A stretch of DNA of 64,000 bases from Montifringilla adamsi (Eukaryota; Chordata; Aves; Passeriformes; Passeridae), in the NCBI GenBank assembly GCA_017590115.1, contig JAGGNK010012559.1, positions 3,331,236 through 3,395,235 of the forward strand, given 5' to 3'. Position numbers and translations under genes: made by a program. The notes beneath the pieces are model-generated. The model was not told where the DNA came from, ran no database searches, and saw only the letters and a list, made by a program, of their open reading frames with translations. Position 1 is the first letter of the stretch, and each line of letters opens with the position of its first letter. Shown here in pieces: positions 23,439 to 34,130 of this stretch.

Positions 23439-24640
23439 TGTCACTGCTCCTCAGGAATTAATGAGGGGGAGCCAGAGGAGTGTGTTTATTGGGAGGAACG
23501 CCAGTTATTCCCCCTGGGAATACATTATGCCACCTTGATCACACTGGGATATTTCAAGCTCCCCCACCCATAAAGGAAACACGTTTCCCAGTGGGGCTGC
23601 TCAGGAGAGAGATCCCCAGGCTCAGCTCCCCACTGCTGGGATGTGATGCTGAGCAGCAGCCTGGCATTCCTGCAGGAACATCCTCCTCAGGACAATGCCA
23701 CAGCACATCCAGCGCTGTCCCCAGGCATTGGACAGCTTGCTGTCCCCCAGCTCCTGCTCTGCTGGCACAGAGCACCTGACACTGGGGGTTCTATCACCTC
23801 CTAAATCAGAGGCATTCATTCCAGGGGTGCTGCAAAATGAACAGTGGGAAAGAAATCAAATTACATGGAGTTTTTTTTTTTGTGGAATTGAATTGAGGCA
23901 TCTTTACCCCAAGCTCCTGCTCCTCATCCCTGTCAGACCAGGCTGTTCAGGATCTCAGTCAGCCAAGCACTGAAAAATCTCTGGGAATGGGATGTCCCCA
24001 GTCCCAGTGAGCACCTTCCCCGTCCTTATGCTGCCAAAAACTGAAGCAGGGCACCACCAGCACGTGGCCCCAGATTCCTGTGCCTGTTTCCAAACCTCAG
24101 ATCTTGCTTGCATGAACTCATTCTTGGCCTCTTCTACTCCACTCTCCCTCTGGAAGGACAGAGGGAAGCATTCCCAACATTTAAGCTTCCACACACCTTG
24201 GAAGCACCAGCGAGTTGGTGCACAAAGGGATTTCTCCTGGCTGGAGAAAGGCTCCCTGCAGCCGGTGTTTATCAGCACTACAAGGATGAACGCAGCTCAC
24301 AAGGATGCCGTGATAAATGCAAGTCGTTTTCTACTGAGTCATCACGTCCTGCAACAGCTGGTGAGCACAAAAGGTGCAAACAGAAATTGTAGCAAGGACT
24401 GCAAGAGAGTGAAGGAAATCTCCAGCTCCGTCTGCAGTCTGAGCAGCAGCGGAGGGATTATTAATTAATCAGGCTCTTTAGGGAGAAAGAACCAGCATAA
24501 GGACTAATTAAAAGAACATACAGTGGAGGGCAAAAGATTATTTATGATACTGAGTAACAGCCCTGCTACTTTTTCTCCCTTCCACAGGCCCAATGGGAAG
24601 GATTAACGGGACGCATTGTCTTTAATAAAACCAGTGGTTT
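23439..24640 (+). repeat. Tandem duplication copy 2 (1202 bp)
   Basis: Second copy of the unit at 22240-23438, three bases longer because of the T-run. It contains the intact acceptor and the 5' 53 bp of exon 8; the exon then continues into unique sequence at 24641. Such near-identity means either a very recent duplication or an assembly artefact (for example haplotypes joined in tandem). Confidence 0.97.
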
Positions 24641-24695
24641 ACGGACAGATTTTGATTTGGATATCATCAGTCTCAAAGAAGACGGCCTTGAAAAG
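24588..24695 (+). CDS. GRIK3: GRIK3 exon 8 (end of amino-terminal domain)
   Basis: 108 bp, 36 codons, phase 0. Acceptor CTTCCACAG ending 24587, donor AAG|GTAGGC at 24695/24696. It encodes residues 369-404 ([19 protein letters not shown] to EDGLEK). The N381 sequon (NKT) is present. The AAT AAA codons for N-K form an AATAAA at 24624-24629. Bases 24588-24640 are shared with the truncated copy at 23386. Confidence 0.97.
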
Positions 24696-27600
24696 GTAGG
24701 CAGGGTTTGTTTCATCTGCATGTGGCTGAGGATAACGCTGGTGCTCAGCAACAGAGGAATGGTTGGTGCTGTATTGATTCCAGGTTTCTGGGGTTTATAT
24801 AAAAGGATATTCACTTTGTGGGATTTCTCAGATCCTTTTCCATGCTCAACCATGACTCACTCGCCCTGAAGCCAGTGCGTGGGATTACAGATTGCAGAAG
24901 TGCTTGTGGCACTTTCCTGGGATAGTGGAGGAAAAAGAAACTTTCTGAGCATCCATTAACCCCTCCCTGCCCTAATCAGGCAGGAATGACACCTGTCCCA
25001 CTCCCTCTTGCTGGCCTGGCTCACAAACCCTCAGTTATTGTCTGAGGAGACCACAGCACTGGAGATCATCATCTGGACTCATTTCCCAATATAAAATTGC
25101 CCAAGGCTGGGAACAGCCCCAGTTTATTACAGCCTGGAATTTGCAGGACGAAGCACTGGGTATTTTGTTTACTATCTAAGGGACAATGAGGAAAAAAGAG
25201 AAGTGTGGCCTTGCCTGCCTGGCTGGGGGTGTCATGAGGGTCAAGAGCATAAAGACTGCAGCCTTAGGTCCTCCAAATTAGTGCAGATCTCCTCTGGGTA
25301 CAGTAAAACCATGCTGATGTGCAAATCTGATCCCAGGTGTGCCTGGGGACTTAATTTCCTCCTCTTCAATTACTTAAAAAAAACCCAAACTTAAAATAAA
25401 AAGGCAACACACACAGCCTTAAAGCCCTTAGAATGCAGGTTTCAAGGTGAGATCAGCTGATGACAAACAGAGCAGCGAGTGGCTGGAGCACAGGCAGCTT
25501 TGATTTCCAAGAAATTCCATGTTTCTGACTACCCTGTGAGCAGCTCTGTGTCCCTGTCCTGCTACAGGTGTCTATCACCTGTACAGGAGGAATTTGGCAG
25601 GGCATCAAGGCCTTTTCTAGAGCAGAGTCTGCTTTCCGACAGCTACCAGGTGCCCGTGGCAGCTGGGCACGGGGCTGGCTCTGTCCCTCTGGGCAGGGGG
25701 ACAGGTTCTGAGCCCATTGGTTCTGTCCCTCTGGGCAGGGGACAGGTTCTGAGCCTGTTGGTTCTGTCCCTCTGGGCAGGGGACAGGTTCTGAGCCCTTT
25801 GGTTCTGTCCCTCTGGGCAGGGGACAGGTTCTGAGCCTGTTGGCTCTGTCCCTCTGGGCAGGGGGACAGGTTCTGAGCCTGTTGGTTCTGTCCCTCTGGG
25901 CAGGGGGACAGGTTCTGAGCCCTTTGGTTCTGTCCCTCTGGGCAGGGGACAGGTTCTGAGCCTGTTGGTTCTGTCCCTCTGGGCAGGGGACAGGTTCTGA
26001 GCCCGTTGGCTCTGTCCCTCTGGGCAGTGGGACAGGTTCTGAGCCTGTTGGCTCTGTCCCTCTGGGCAGGGGGACAGGTTCTGAGCCTGTTGGTTCTGTC
26101 CCTCTGGGCAGGGGACAGGTTCTGAGCCCTTTGGTTCTGTCCCTCTGGGCAGGGGACAGGTTCTGAACCTGTTGGTTCTGTCCCTCTGGGCAGGGGACAG
26201 GTTCTGAGCCCACGGGACACCTAGCTGGCAGCAGGGAGGGATTTCAGTTACCTGTGCATGGCCTGAGAGCACAGGGGACTTGTCCAGGGAATTAATCCCT
26301 CAGCACAGGGAGGCAGCCCTGGATCCATCCTCTGTTTGGAGGGGAGGGATCCTGCACTGGGAGGCTCCCGTGCCACATCTCCCTTCCTCACTGGTTGGTA
26401 TTCCTGGGATTTGAAATGAATGGCTGCCACACTTCCCCACCACAGCAGCAGCTCGGTGCCTCAGGTGACACAGCTCAAGGTCACCACAGCCCTCTCCTGC
26501 TGGGGAGCTTTTGGTGTCAAATTTGGAATAAAGGAAACGTTTCAAATCAAATCAGTGACCTTCAGTCTCGCTGGCTGAGAAAGGAGGCAGGACAGAGCTG
26601 GGGAAGGTGCTGGCGCCTCACAAGAACTGAGCAGCAGCTGACCTTTGTAGCCTTATTTTTTTTTGCAAAATATTTTGTTTATAGAGCCTAACCAAAAATA
26701 ACAACACATCTTTTTGAAGTCCAGCAGCACCGACGCGCTGCTGGAGAGCTGTGTTGGGCAGATAATAGAAAACATACCAGCCTTTTGTACCACATGAACC
26801 CAAATGTTTAAGCACAGCCACAGAATCACCTGTCAAACCAACACCCCTCAGGTGGGCTGAGCAGAGCTGGCACCAGCTGGAGTTATTGCAGTTCTCTGTC
26901 ACATCAGGCACACTGGAAGCTGCCAAACCTCGACGTGTCCCCTGCACACCCCATCAACTTTTGTCTCCAATAATTCAGACATTTCACAGTTCCCACCATT
27001 ATTTTTCTGAAAGCTACGTGTCAGCTCCAGAGGGGTTTTAAAGTATCGATGTCAAATCTCTGTTGAAGCCAGAATTCTGTCAATAGTTAATCTGAACTAA
27101 CAAAACACCAAACTACAAACAAATCCCAGCTGGATTATGCTTTATGTATCACAGCTTATGTTTGTTGAGCTTTAGGATTGAACCCCTGATCCTCATACCT
27201 CCTGGATGTTCCAGGGATTACAGGAGTATTACCAAATCCTAATTACATATAGTTTGACTATCTGACTCACACAGTTCTCTTAAAGCACTTTTTCCTTTTT
27301 CTTCCTTTTTTAATATTTTAAACTGATTAATTCAGCCTTAAGTGCCATGCATTTAATTTTCTTAAAGAAAACGTAGCAAGGCAGAAGTGATTGGGGCTGC
27401 AGTGCAGCAAACTGGGGCCTCTCAGACTTGCTTTTTTCCCATCCACAATAATAATAATTTTTGACATTTCAGCTGTTTTGTGATCCAAGGCAGAGATGGG
27501 GGATCGCTTCAGTTTTACCTGAAATATTTAAAACCTTTCACAAAGTTCATGGAAACTCTTCTAGAATTTATGACAATTTTTTTTTGCCAGGCAGCATTGC

Positions 27601-28734
27601 TCATTACAAAGTCTCTTTTTGGGGATGCAGTAAAACCAAGTTCTCCCCTTGGACTGCTGAAGAGGCTGAAGAATCTTAAAAACAGCAATAAATAAAAGAT
27701 GGGAAGCTGCTGGCTCCCTGGTGGATTGAGCTGGCTGCCTTTGGCTTCTCTCCGAGTCCCACCTTGCAGTTTGACCCTACAGATGGATCATTCTGTTCCC
27801 ATTTCCAGGTGGGGTTTGTTTTTTTCTCACTGCCAGGCTGGCTCCGTGGCCACCCTGCTCCATTTGCTGGCAGCACTCCCACATTCCTCCAGCTTTCCTG
27901 ACATTTTATCTCGTTGTCACAGTCCTTTAGCCACTCCTGCCTTCAAAGTTTGTCCCAAAGCCTCCCCTGCACCGTGGAGATCAGGTTAACAGGCTTAGCC
28001 TCACCCTGATGACTTCCTTAAGCAGAGACATGCTTTGCCATTTCTGGATCAATAGACTTCATTGAAGTCTAATAATTTATTACATTTGACAGCTTGAGAA
28101 AACAGAGCACCTGAAATAGAGCTGATGTGCATGTGCCACCCCCTCCTCCAGGTTTGCAGCCAGGATTGAGACTCCCCCATTGCAGGGATTTCCCAAAGGG
28201 GGGCCCAGGGCCCTGCCAAGAGATATGTTAGAAACCTGCAGCTGATTTTCCACGGCACAGAGAGCAGGAATGGTCCCTATCAGGGATCTGCAGAGCTGGT
28301 CGAGCCATTTTTAATCCTTCCCACCAAAGCAAATTGGTGGGGAAATGGAAAAGAAAGAAAATGGACTCCGATTTGTGGTTATTTTTCTTTTGTTGTGCTT
28401 TATCCTTGCCCAGATTTGACTCTTTAGTGTGGTTTGATTGCTGCTCTATGCCGTGCCTCTGCAAATTGATTCATTCAGCCCCTAAATTTCAGAGTCTTCA
28501 TCCACTGCAGCAGCACAGGGGCTGTGGAACATGTGTCACATGTGGAACATGGACTGACCTGCAGCTGAAGGGTTAATTTATGGTAATTCCAGTTTTGTTG
28601 CAGACAAAAGAAGAAAGTTCTCTTTTCCAGGCCAGTAGGATGCTGTGAGGAATTCAAGGTAGGGATTAAGGAATGCAGGTGAGGATTGAGGAATTGGAGA
28701 TGGGGGATCACTGTGTTGCTTTGCTTCCTTTCAG
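24696..28734 (+). other. GRIK3: GRIK3 intron 8
   Basis: 4039 bp. The main feature is the 40-bp minisatellite at 25675-26210. A long AT-richer stretch at 26990-27480 might be conserved. A 22-bp string at 27660-27681 recurs at 31711 in intron 10. No exon or transposon was recognised in the remainder. Confidence 0.88.
25675..26210 (+). repeat. Minisatellite, 13 copies of a 40-41-bp unit
   Basis: Thirteen units of the form TCTGTCCCTCTGGGCAGG followed by GGACAGGTTCTGAGCC and a variable CTGTTGG, CTTTGG, CATTGG or CGTTGG end. Length varies by one base according to four or five G after GGGCA. Variant types are interspersed, which points to unequal exchange rather than simple slippage. The GGGCAGGGGAC core resembles the classic vertebrate minisatellite core. 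Minus-strand Pro/Arg/Gly-rich ORFs across it are artefacts. Confidence 0.97.
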
Positions 28735-28848
28735 GTTGGAGCATGGAGCCCTTCAGATGGTTTGAACATCACAGAAATCTCCAAAGGAAGAGGGCCCAAC
28801 GTCACGGACTCGCTGAGCAACAGATCTCTGATTGTCACCACGGTGCTG
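28735..28848 (+). CDS. GRIK3: GRIK3 exon 9 (linker and start of ligand-binding domain)
   Basis: 114 bp, 38 codons, phase 0. Acceptor CCTTTCAG ending 28734, donor CTG|GTAGGG at 28848/28849. It encodes residues 405-442 ([19 protein letters not shown] to RSLIVTTVL). Three sequons occur: N415 (NIT), N426 (NVT) and N433 (NRS). The end of the exon, SLIVTTVL, is the first beta-strand of the S1 ligand-binding lobe. Confidence 0.97.
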
Positions 28849-31387
28849 GTAGGGGACTCTCAAACTGTCACTGTCCTTCCCCATGAACCCCAGGGATGTC
28901 CCAGGGATCTCCAATGTCTCTGGAAGCTCACAGCACCCCAGTGCCTTTTAAAAGGATGGGACTGGATATAGGGTGGATTTGTATAAAAGGAATGGGACCA
29001 AGGTGCCCAGAGGGGAACAGAGACAGACAGGGGACACTTGGTCTGGGGCAGAGGGGCTGGAACCAAAGGTCTTGTATCCCTCAGCAAGGGGTTAGCAGGG
29101 GGGAAGCTGAACATAAGCCAAAGACAGATGCAGCAGCAGCTTTCCTTGCAAATCAGCCACTCCTCCTAACGAACTTCCCATCCACCACATGACATTTTTC
29201 CCGTTAAACATTTCCATGGCTGTGGAACTGTCTGGGTCCAGGCCATGGTCCCCACCACACCTCAAAGGCCACAGCATAATGCAAAATGATGGAGCCAGGA
29301 GGGGACTGTCAGCCATCTGCCTTTGACAGGCTTTTCTCAGGCAGCATTTCCATCTCCAGCTCTGCGAGCACGTACAAATTACATAAGGCACGGGGTGATA
29401 TCAGTTCCCATTAATTGTGCCACTCCATGGGCCTGCACACGTGCCACGGGCTTTCCACCTTGGAACCAGGGCTGTCCTGGATCCCTGTGCCCAGGGGAGG
29501 AGGGAATGTGCTCAGACCTGAGTTCTGCAGTGATGGCACTGCGTTTGCTGGAGTCTGAAACGTAAAATAGAGCCCTGGATGTTATTTGCATTTGCAACAC
29601 CCCTTTGTAGTTCTGCACTGCTGTAAATGACGAGAGAAGAGCCATAGGAGGAGCCTTTAAAAGAAAAAGCATGAAAGGCTATTTTTTCCCCTTTTGCTCA
29701 TATTGCAGTGACTTGTTGGAAGAGAAATATTACCCCAGCAGCCAGTGCTGCTCTCCCCAAGCAATATGGGAACTGTGAAGTTATGAAATTGAGGGCACCT
29801 TCACTGAGAAATCGATTAGCAAACTGAGAGAGCTTGTGAATTGGATGTCTGGCTATTTTCAGTAATAAATTGTGAAATAGTCCGTGAATAAGTGGTTCAC
29901 AGAGTTCAGAATTACCCCCTAGGAAATGTTTGAGACCTGGAGATACATTACTGAAGCGAGTGGCGTCCTAATGTTCAGTGCTTCGGCTGTTAAATATGTA
30001 TGTAATCCCTACAGCGCTTCCCAAAATTAATAGTGCTTTATGGCTGCTCTGGAGCCAGCATATTTATATCCAGATCCATAGATTCAGCTGATTCACAAAC
30101 AAAGCACTAATTCCAGAGCAGAACGCCGAGGAGGCGGCGGGGGAGCGCAGGATTGAGCCGAGCTGCGCGTGCCAAGCCAAACTCCATGGGCGTGATGTGA
30201 TCAGCTGGGCTTTAGAACTCTGCAAATGGGGCTTCGTGTGCTGCCACGTCCCCTCCTGACCCTGCTGCTGGGCCAAAGGAGCACCCCCTGCCCCTCCGTG
30301 GGAGTACAGAGCCCCACGGGAGGGCAGAGCTGGGGGCTGCCAGGTGGGCAGAGACAGCACCACCTGAGACCCCTCCTCACAGCAACCCTGGGCAGGGCAT
30401 CCATGCCCCACCAAGCCAGGCACTGTGACTCTAATGGGCTCTAATGAGGGCTCCAGACCTGCCCTCCCACCTCTTCAAGGCCCCCATGCCTGGGCAAAAT
30501 CACAGAGGGTGTTTGCCAGCACAATGTGTAGCCCTCCTTCACCCTCCCTCTCTGGCCACCCCACAGCAAGGATAGGAGCCCTGCAGACACCCCCAGTTTG
30601 AGCCAGGGACTCGCTGGAGGTACCTCACCCTCCTCTTGTCTTCCAGCTCTTGCCTGCTGCCCACCCCCTTTTCCATTTCCATCTGTCCTCCACACATTTT
30701 TCCCTCAGGCTCCCCAGTGTTCCTCGTCCTCGGTGGCTGCCCAAACCTGAGAGGCACCAAAGGATGCTGGACTTCTCTGGGTGACTTCACCTGCCAGCTC
30801 CTGCTCGAGGGGAGGGATCCAGAGGTCACTGCTTTAGCTCCTGTCCCCTGTGCTGGAGCTCAGCTATGGGTCACTCCCAAGCAGCCAGAAGTGCAGCACA
30901 CAGCACAAAGTTTCCCTGGGCAGCAGCAGGGCAGTGTCCACCAGGCAGTGCCAGCACAGAGGAGTGCCAGTGAGATGAGTGGGGAGGTTTTGGGGTGGCC
31001 CCAGCCATGCACAGCTCCTTCACCCCGAATTTCACCCAGCAGCCTGTGGTGGATGGCAGGTACCGTGTGCAGGGCGCGGGGGTGAGTTTGTCCTCCCCCT
31101 CTTTTGCTGTTTCTAACACTTCATTTTCAGAGCATGAAATGGTTATTTTTCTCCCTGAAATCCTACCAAATGGAAAACAGTTGGCTGCTCAGAAGAGACA
31201 AAATTAAATTTTGTGGGGTAAACAAGGTTGCTAATTAGCTGATGCGCTGTGCAAAGTTAATTTATTCCCAACATGTCACAGTGCCAGCCCTGCCTGGAGA
31301 GCCGTGCCTGGCGGCTCGGGCTGACCTGCAGAGGTGGCCTTGCCTCCAGCTGACCCTGAACCGGGACTTTTTGCTTTCCCTGTGCAG
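28849..31387 (+). other. GRIK3: GRIK3 intron 9
   Basis: 2539 bp. The block 29690-30110 is AT-rich, non-repetitive and may be conserved. A short CpG-rich patch follows near 30121-30175. The rest (28850-29680, 30180-31380) shows no recognisable element. Confidence 0.88.
29690..30110. promoter_or_regulatory. Candidate conserved intronic element
   Basis: A long non-repetitive AT-rich block. It includes AAATCGATTAGCAAAC near 29811, TTCAGTAATAAATTGTG near 29858, a TAAATATGTATGTAATCC stretch near 29991 and AAAATTAATAGTGC near 30023. No transposon ends were seen. Its contrast with the neighbouring GC-rich sequence suggests constraint; no function can be assigned. Confidence 0.3.
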
Positions 31388-31591
31388 GAGGAGCCCTTTG
31401 TCATGTTCCGTAAGTCCGACACCGCCCTGTTCGGGAACGACCGCTTCGAGGGCTACTGCATCGACCTGCTGAAGGAGCTGGCCATCATCCTGGGCTTCTC
31501 CTACGAGATCCGCCTGGTGGAGGACGGCAAATACGGCGCACAGGATGAGAAGGGCCAGTGGAATGGCATGATCAAGGAGCTCATCGACCAC
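31388..31591 (+). CDS. GRIK3: GRIK3 exon 10 (ligand-binding lobe S1)
   Basis: 204 bp, 68 codons, phase 0. Acceptor CCTGTGCAG ending 31387, donor CAC|GTGAGT at 31591/31592. It encodes residues 443-510 ([19 protein letters not shown] to GMIKELIDH). This is the core of S1 with [10 protein letters not shown] and EDGKYGAQ; the Tyr of KYGAQ (Y491) stacks over the agonist in kainate receptor structures. DEKGQWNG has the GluK3 spacing, one residue shorter than the DANGQWNG of GluK2. The exon is strongly GC-rich. Confidence 0.97.
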
Positions 31592-31733
31592 GTGAGTGAG
31601 CCCGTGGGTGGCTGCTGAGGGTTGGCTGAGCTGTCCCTGGAGCTGTCCCTGGGCTGGCTCTCTGGGGTGGGACAGGTGCCATTTCTCGCTGGCCTGCAAT
31701 GGTGGAGCTCAAGAGGCTGAAGAATCTTAAAAG

Positions 31734-31783
31734 ATTCTGGCAACCAGTGTGACAAGGCTCCTTGTCACACTGGTTGCCAGAAT
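31734..31783. repeat. Perfect 24-bp inverted repeat with 2-bp spacer
   Basis: Left arm 31734-31757 begins ATTCTGGCAACC and ends GACAAGG; right arm 31760-31783 is its exact reverse complement; the spacer is CT. It is directly preceded by a second inverted repeat, AGAATCTT-AA-AAGATTCT (31720-31737), which overlaps the left arm. It could extrude a cruciform in DNA or form a hairpin in the pre-mRNA, 143 bp after exon 10. Confidence 0.97.
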
Positions 31784-33170
31784 ATCCCTGTGTCTGGCTC
31801 TTCCATATATTAATTTGAAATTCCTGAAAAGGGCAGTTCTCCCAGCACAGAAATGGGCTCTGTGGCTCCAGGCACAGCCTGTCCCACAGTGGGACACAGG
31901 CTGGGCAGAGGCTTCCCCTGGGCCTGAGGCTGGCAGCATGAGCTGCTCTCACCCCCGAGGAAAAACACAGGCAAGGGCACAGCACCAGTGCAGCCTGGGG
32001 AGCCCAGATATGTCCCAGACACTGCCCAGCCCACAGGAGACATCCAGACTGCGGGAGCAGCCGTGCCCTGGACACTTTCATTTTTTATTTCCTATAAAAG
32101 CAACTTATTTGCTAAAAATCTCCTGGGACGCGGAGCTCCCTCTGCCACACAGCAGCTGTGCTTCTCCTTCCATGGCTACTTCCAGGAGCTCTTTAAGCCC
32201 CAGGGAACCTGTTGCAGCAGCAGCTTTGCTCCCGCAGCCGCCAAAGCGTCGCCGCGTCTGAAACCGCCACTCGCGGCCAGAGCTTGCTCAGTTTCCTAAT
32301 TAGATATCTTGCCTCCAGCACATCCTGTGATCCCAAGGGCCCAGTTACAGATGTGAGGAAAGCTGGTGTTTTTATGAATATCTGATTCCCAGAGAAGGCC
32401 TCTGGAAGAAAAGCTAAGGACAAAAAGAATGCCTGCTCTCTGCGGCACACGCAGCAAGCAGTGCAGGAGTGCAGAGCGCTCTCCGCTTGAGCATCCTGCC
32501 CAAGTGGGGCAGCCCTTGACCACTTCCAGGTCCTGGCTACATTCTGAATCCACAGCCTAAGCAGCAAAGACCCAAAAATAATCCCTTGTAGAGCTGTGAT
32601 GCTCTTACCATTCATGGGAGAAGAATGAGTTTGCTGGGTGAGTCACTGTGGTGTGTGGAGAGTCAAGCACTGGCTGGGACTGAGGAGTGGCTCAGGAGCT
32701 GGGCTGGCCTTCCAGATCTGCTCTCTCTGCCCTAAATGACATTGGACAAGTTGCTTCTGTGCACTGCTCCCTCCATCTGTAAAATGCAGATGATAATTAT
32801 TATGTCCTTTTATAGGGACAAAGTGACAATCAGTTTGTGACAAGCGTGGCAGGCCTCAGCTGGCCTGGCCCAGGGAGCAGGAGAGCAGCAAGGGCAGGCA
32901 AGGACAGCCCTGGGAGCAGGACTCCATCTCATGGGGGAGCTCTGCAAACCTGCCTTGGTGCTTTTCCTTCTGGAAAACTCCGTGCAGCTCAAAACACAGA
33001 TTTTAGAGCCTCTTACACAACAGCCCTGCCGAGTTAGACGAGTGGCAGTGTCCCAGAGGAAGCTCTGCTGCTCCAAGTGATGCCTGTGACACAGATCAGA
33101 GCTGACACCGAGTGGCAGCTGTGCCCCTCGGCAGAGACCCCTGGGGCACGGCTCCTCTGCCCGGCCCCGC

Positions 33171-34130
33171 TGCTGGGAGCAGGCTCTGGGGTTCACTCAG
33201 TGCTGGGAATGGGCTCTGGAGCTCTCCCACTGCTGGGAGCAGGCTCTGGGGTTCACTCAGTGCTGGGAATGGGCTCTGGAGCTCTCCCACTGCTGGGAGC
33301 AGGCTCTGGGGTTCACTCAGTGCTGGGAATGGGCTCTGGAGCTCTCCCACTGCTGGGAGCAGGCTCTGGGGTTCACTCAGTGCTGGGAATGGGCTCTGGA
33401 GCTCTCTCAGTGCTGGGAATGGGCTCTGGAGCTCTCCCACTGCTGGGAATGGGCTCTGGAGCTCTCTCGCTGTTGGGAATGGGCTCTGGAGCTCTCCCAC
33501 TGCTGGGAATGGGCTCTGGGGTTCACTCAGTGCTGGGATTGGGCTCTGGAGCTCTCCCACTGCTGGGATTGGGCTCTGGAGCTCTCTCAGTGCTGGGAAT
33601 GGGCTCTGGGGTTCACTCACTGCTGGGATTGGGCTCTGGGGTTCACTCAGTGCTGGGAATGGGCTCTGGGGTTCACTCAGTGCTGGGAATGGGCTCTGGG
33701 GTTCACTCAGTGCTGGGAATGGGCTCTGGGGTTCACTCAGTGCTGGGAATGGGCTCTGGGGTTCACTCAGTGCTGGGAATGGGCTCTGGGGTTCACTCAG
33801 TGCTGGGAATGGGCTCTGGGGTTCACTCAGTGCTGGGAATGGGCTCTGGGGTTCACTCAGTGCTGGGAATGGGCTCTGGGGTTCACTCAGTGCTGGGAAT
33901 GGGCTCTGGGGTTCACTCAGTGCTGGGAATGGGCTCTGGGGTTCACTCAGTGCTGGGAATGGGCTCTGGGGTTCACTCAGTGCTGGGAATGGGCTCTGGA
34001 GCTCTCTCTGCTGGGAGCAGCCTCTGGAGCTCTCTCAGTGCTGGGATTTGGCTCTGGAGCTCTCTCACTGCTGGAATTGGGCTCTGGAGCTCTCTCACTG
34101 CTGGGATTTGGCTCTGGAGCTCTCACTGCA
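33171..34130 (+). repeat. Minisatellite, about 32 copies of a 30-bp unit
   Basis: The unit is TGCTGGGAATGGGCTCTGGG plus GTTCACTCAG or a variant (GAGCTCTCCCAC, GAGCTCTCTCAG). The left part (33171-33350) repeats a perfect 60-bp dimer three times. The middle (33371-33630) mixes variants. The block 33631-33990 is twelve perfect copies. The right end decays. As 30 is a multiple of three, two + frames stay open for 364 and 382 codons; these are artefacts, not genes. Confidence 0.98.

Larger units (their letters stand above)
21472..24587 (+). other. GRIK3: GRIK3 intron 7 (carries the 1.2-kb duplication)
   Basis: 3116 bp. From left to right it holds an ERV family 2 LTR (21595-22038), 200 bp of GC-rich unique sequence, duplication copy 1 (22240-23438), which ends inside a partial exon 8, and copy 2 (23439-24640), which runs into the intact exon 8. 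Without the duplication the intron would be about 1.9 kb. Confidence 0.92.

Noticed and set aside
22753..24468. Paired identical ORFs (107 and 158 codons) in intron 7
   Set aside because: They are identical only because they lie in both copies of the tandem duplication; each overlaps the other antisense and has no domain.
25453..26272. Minus-strand ORFs of 198-255 codons with PCPEGQNQ-type repeats
   Set aside because: Artefact of the 40-41-bp minisatellite; three frames are open in parallel because three units are about 120 bp.
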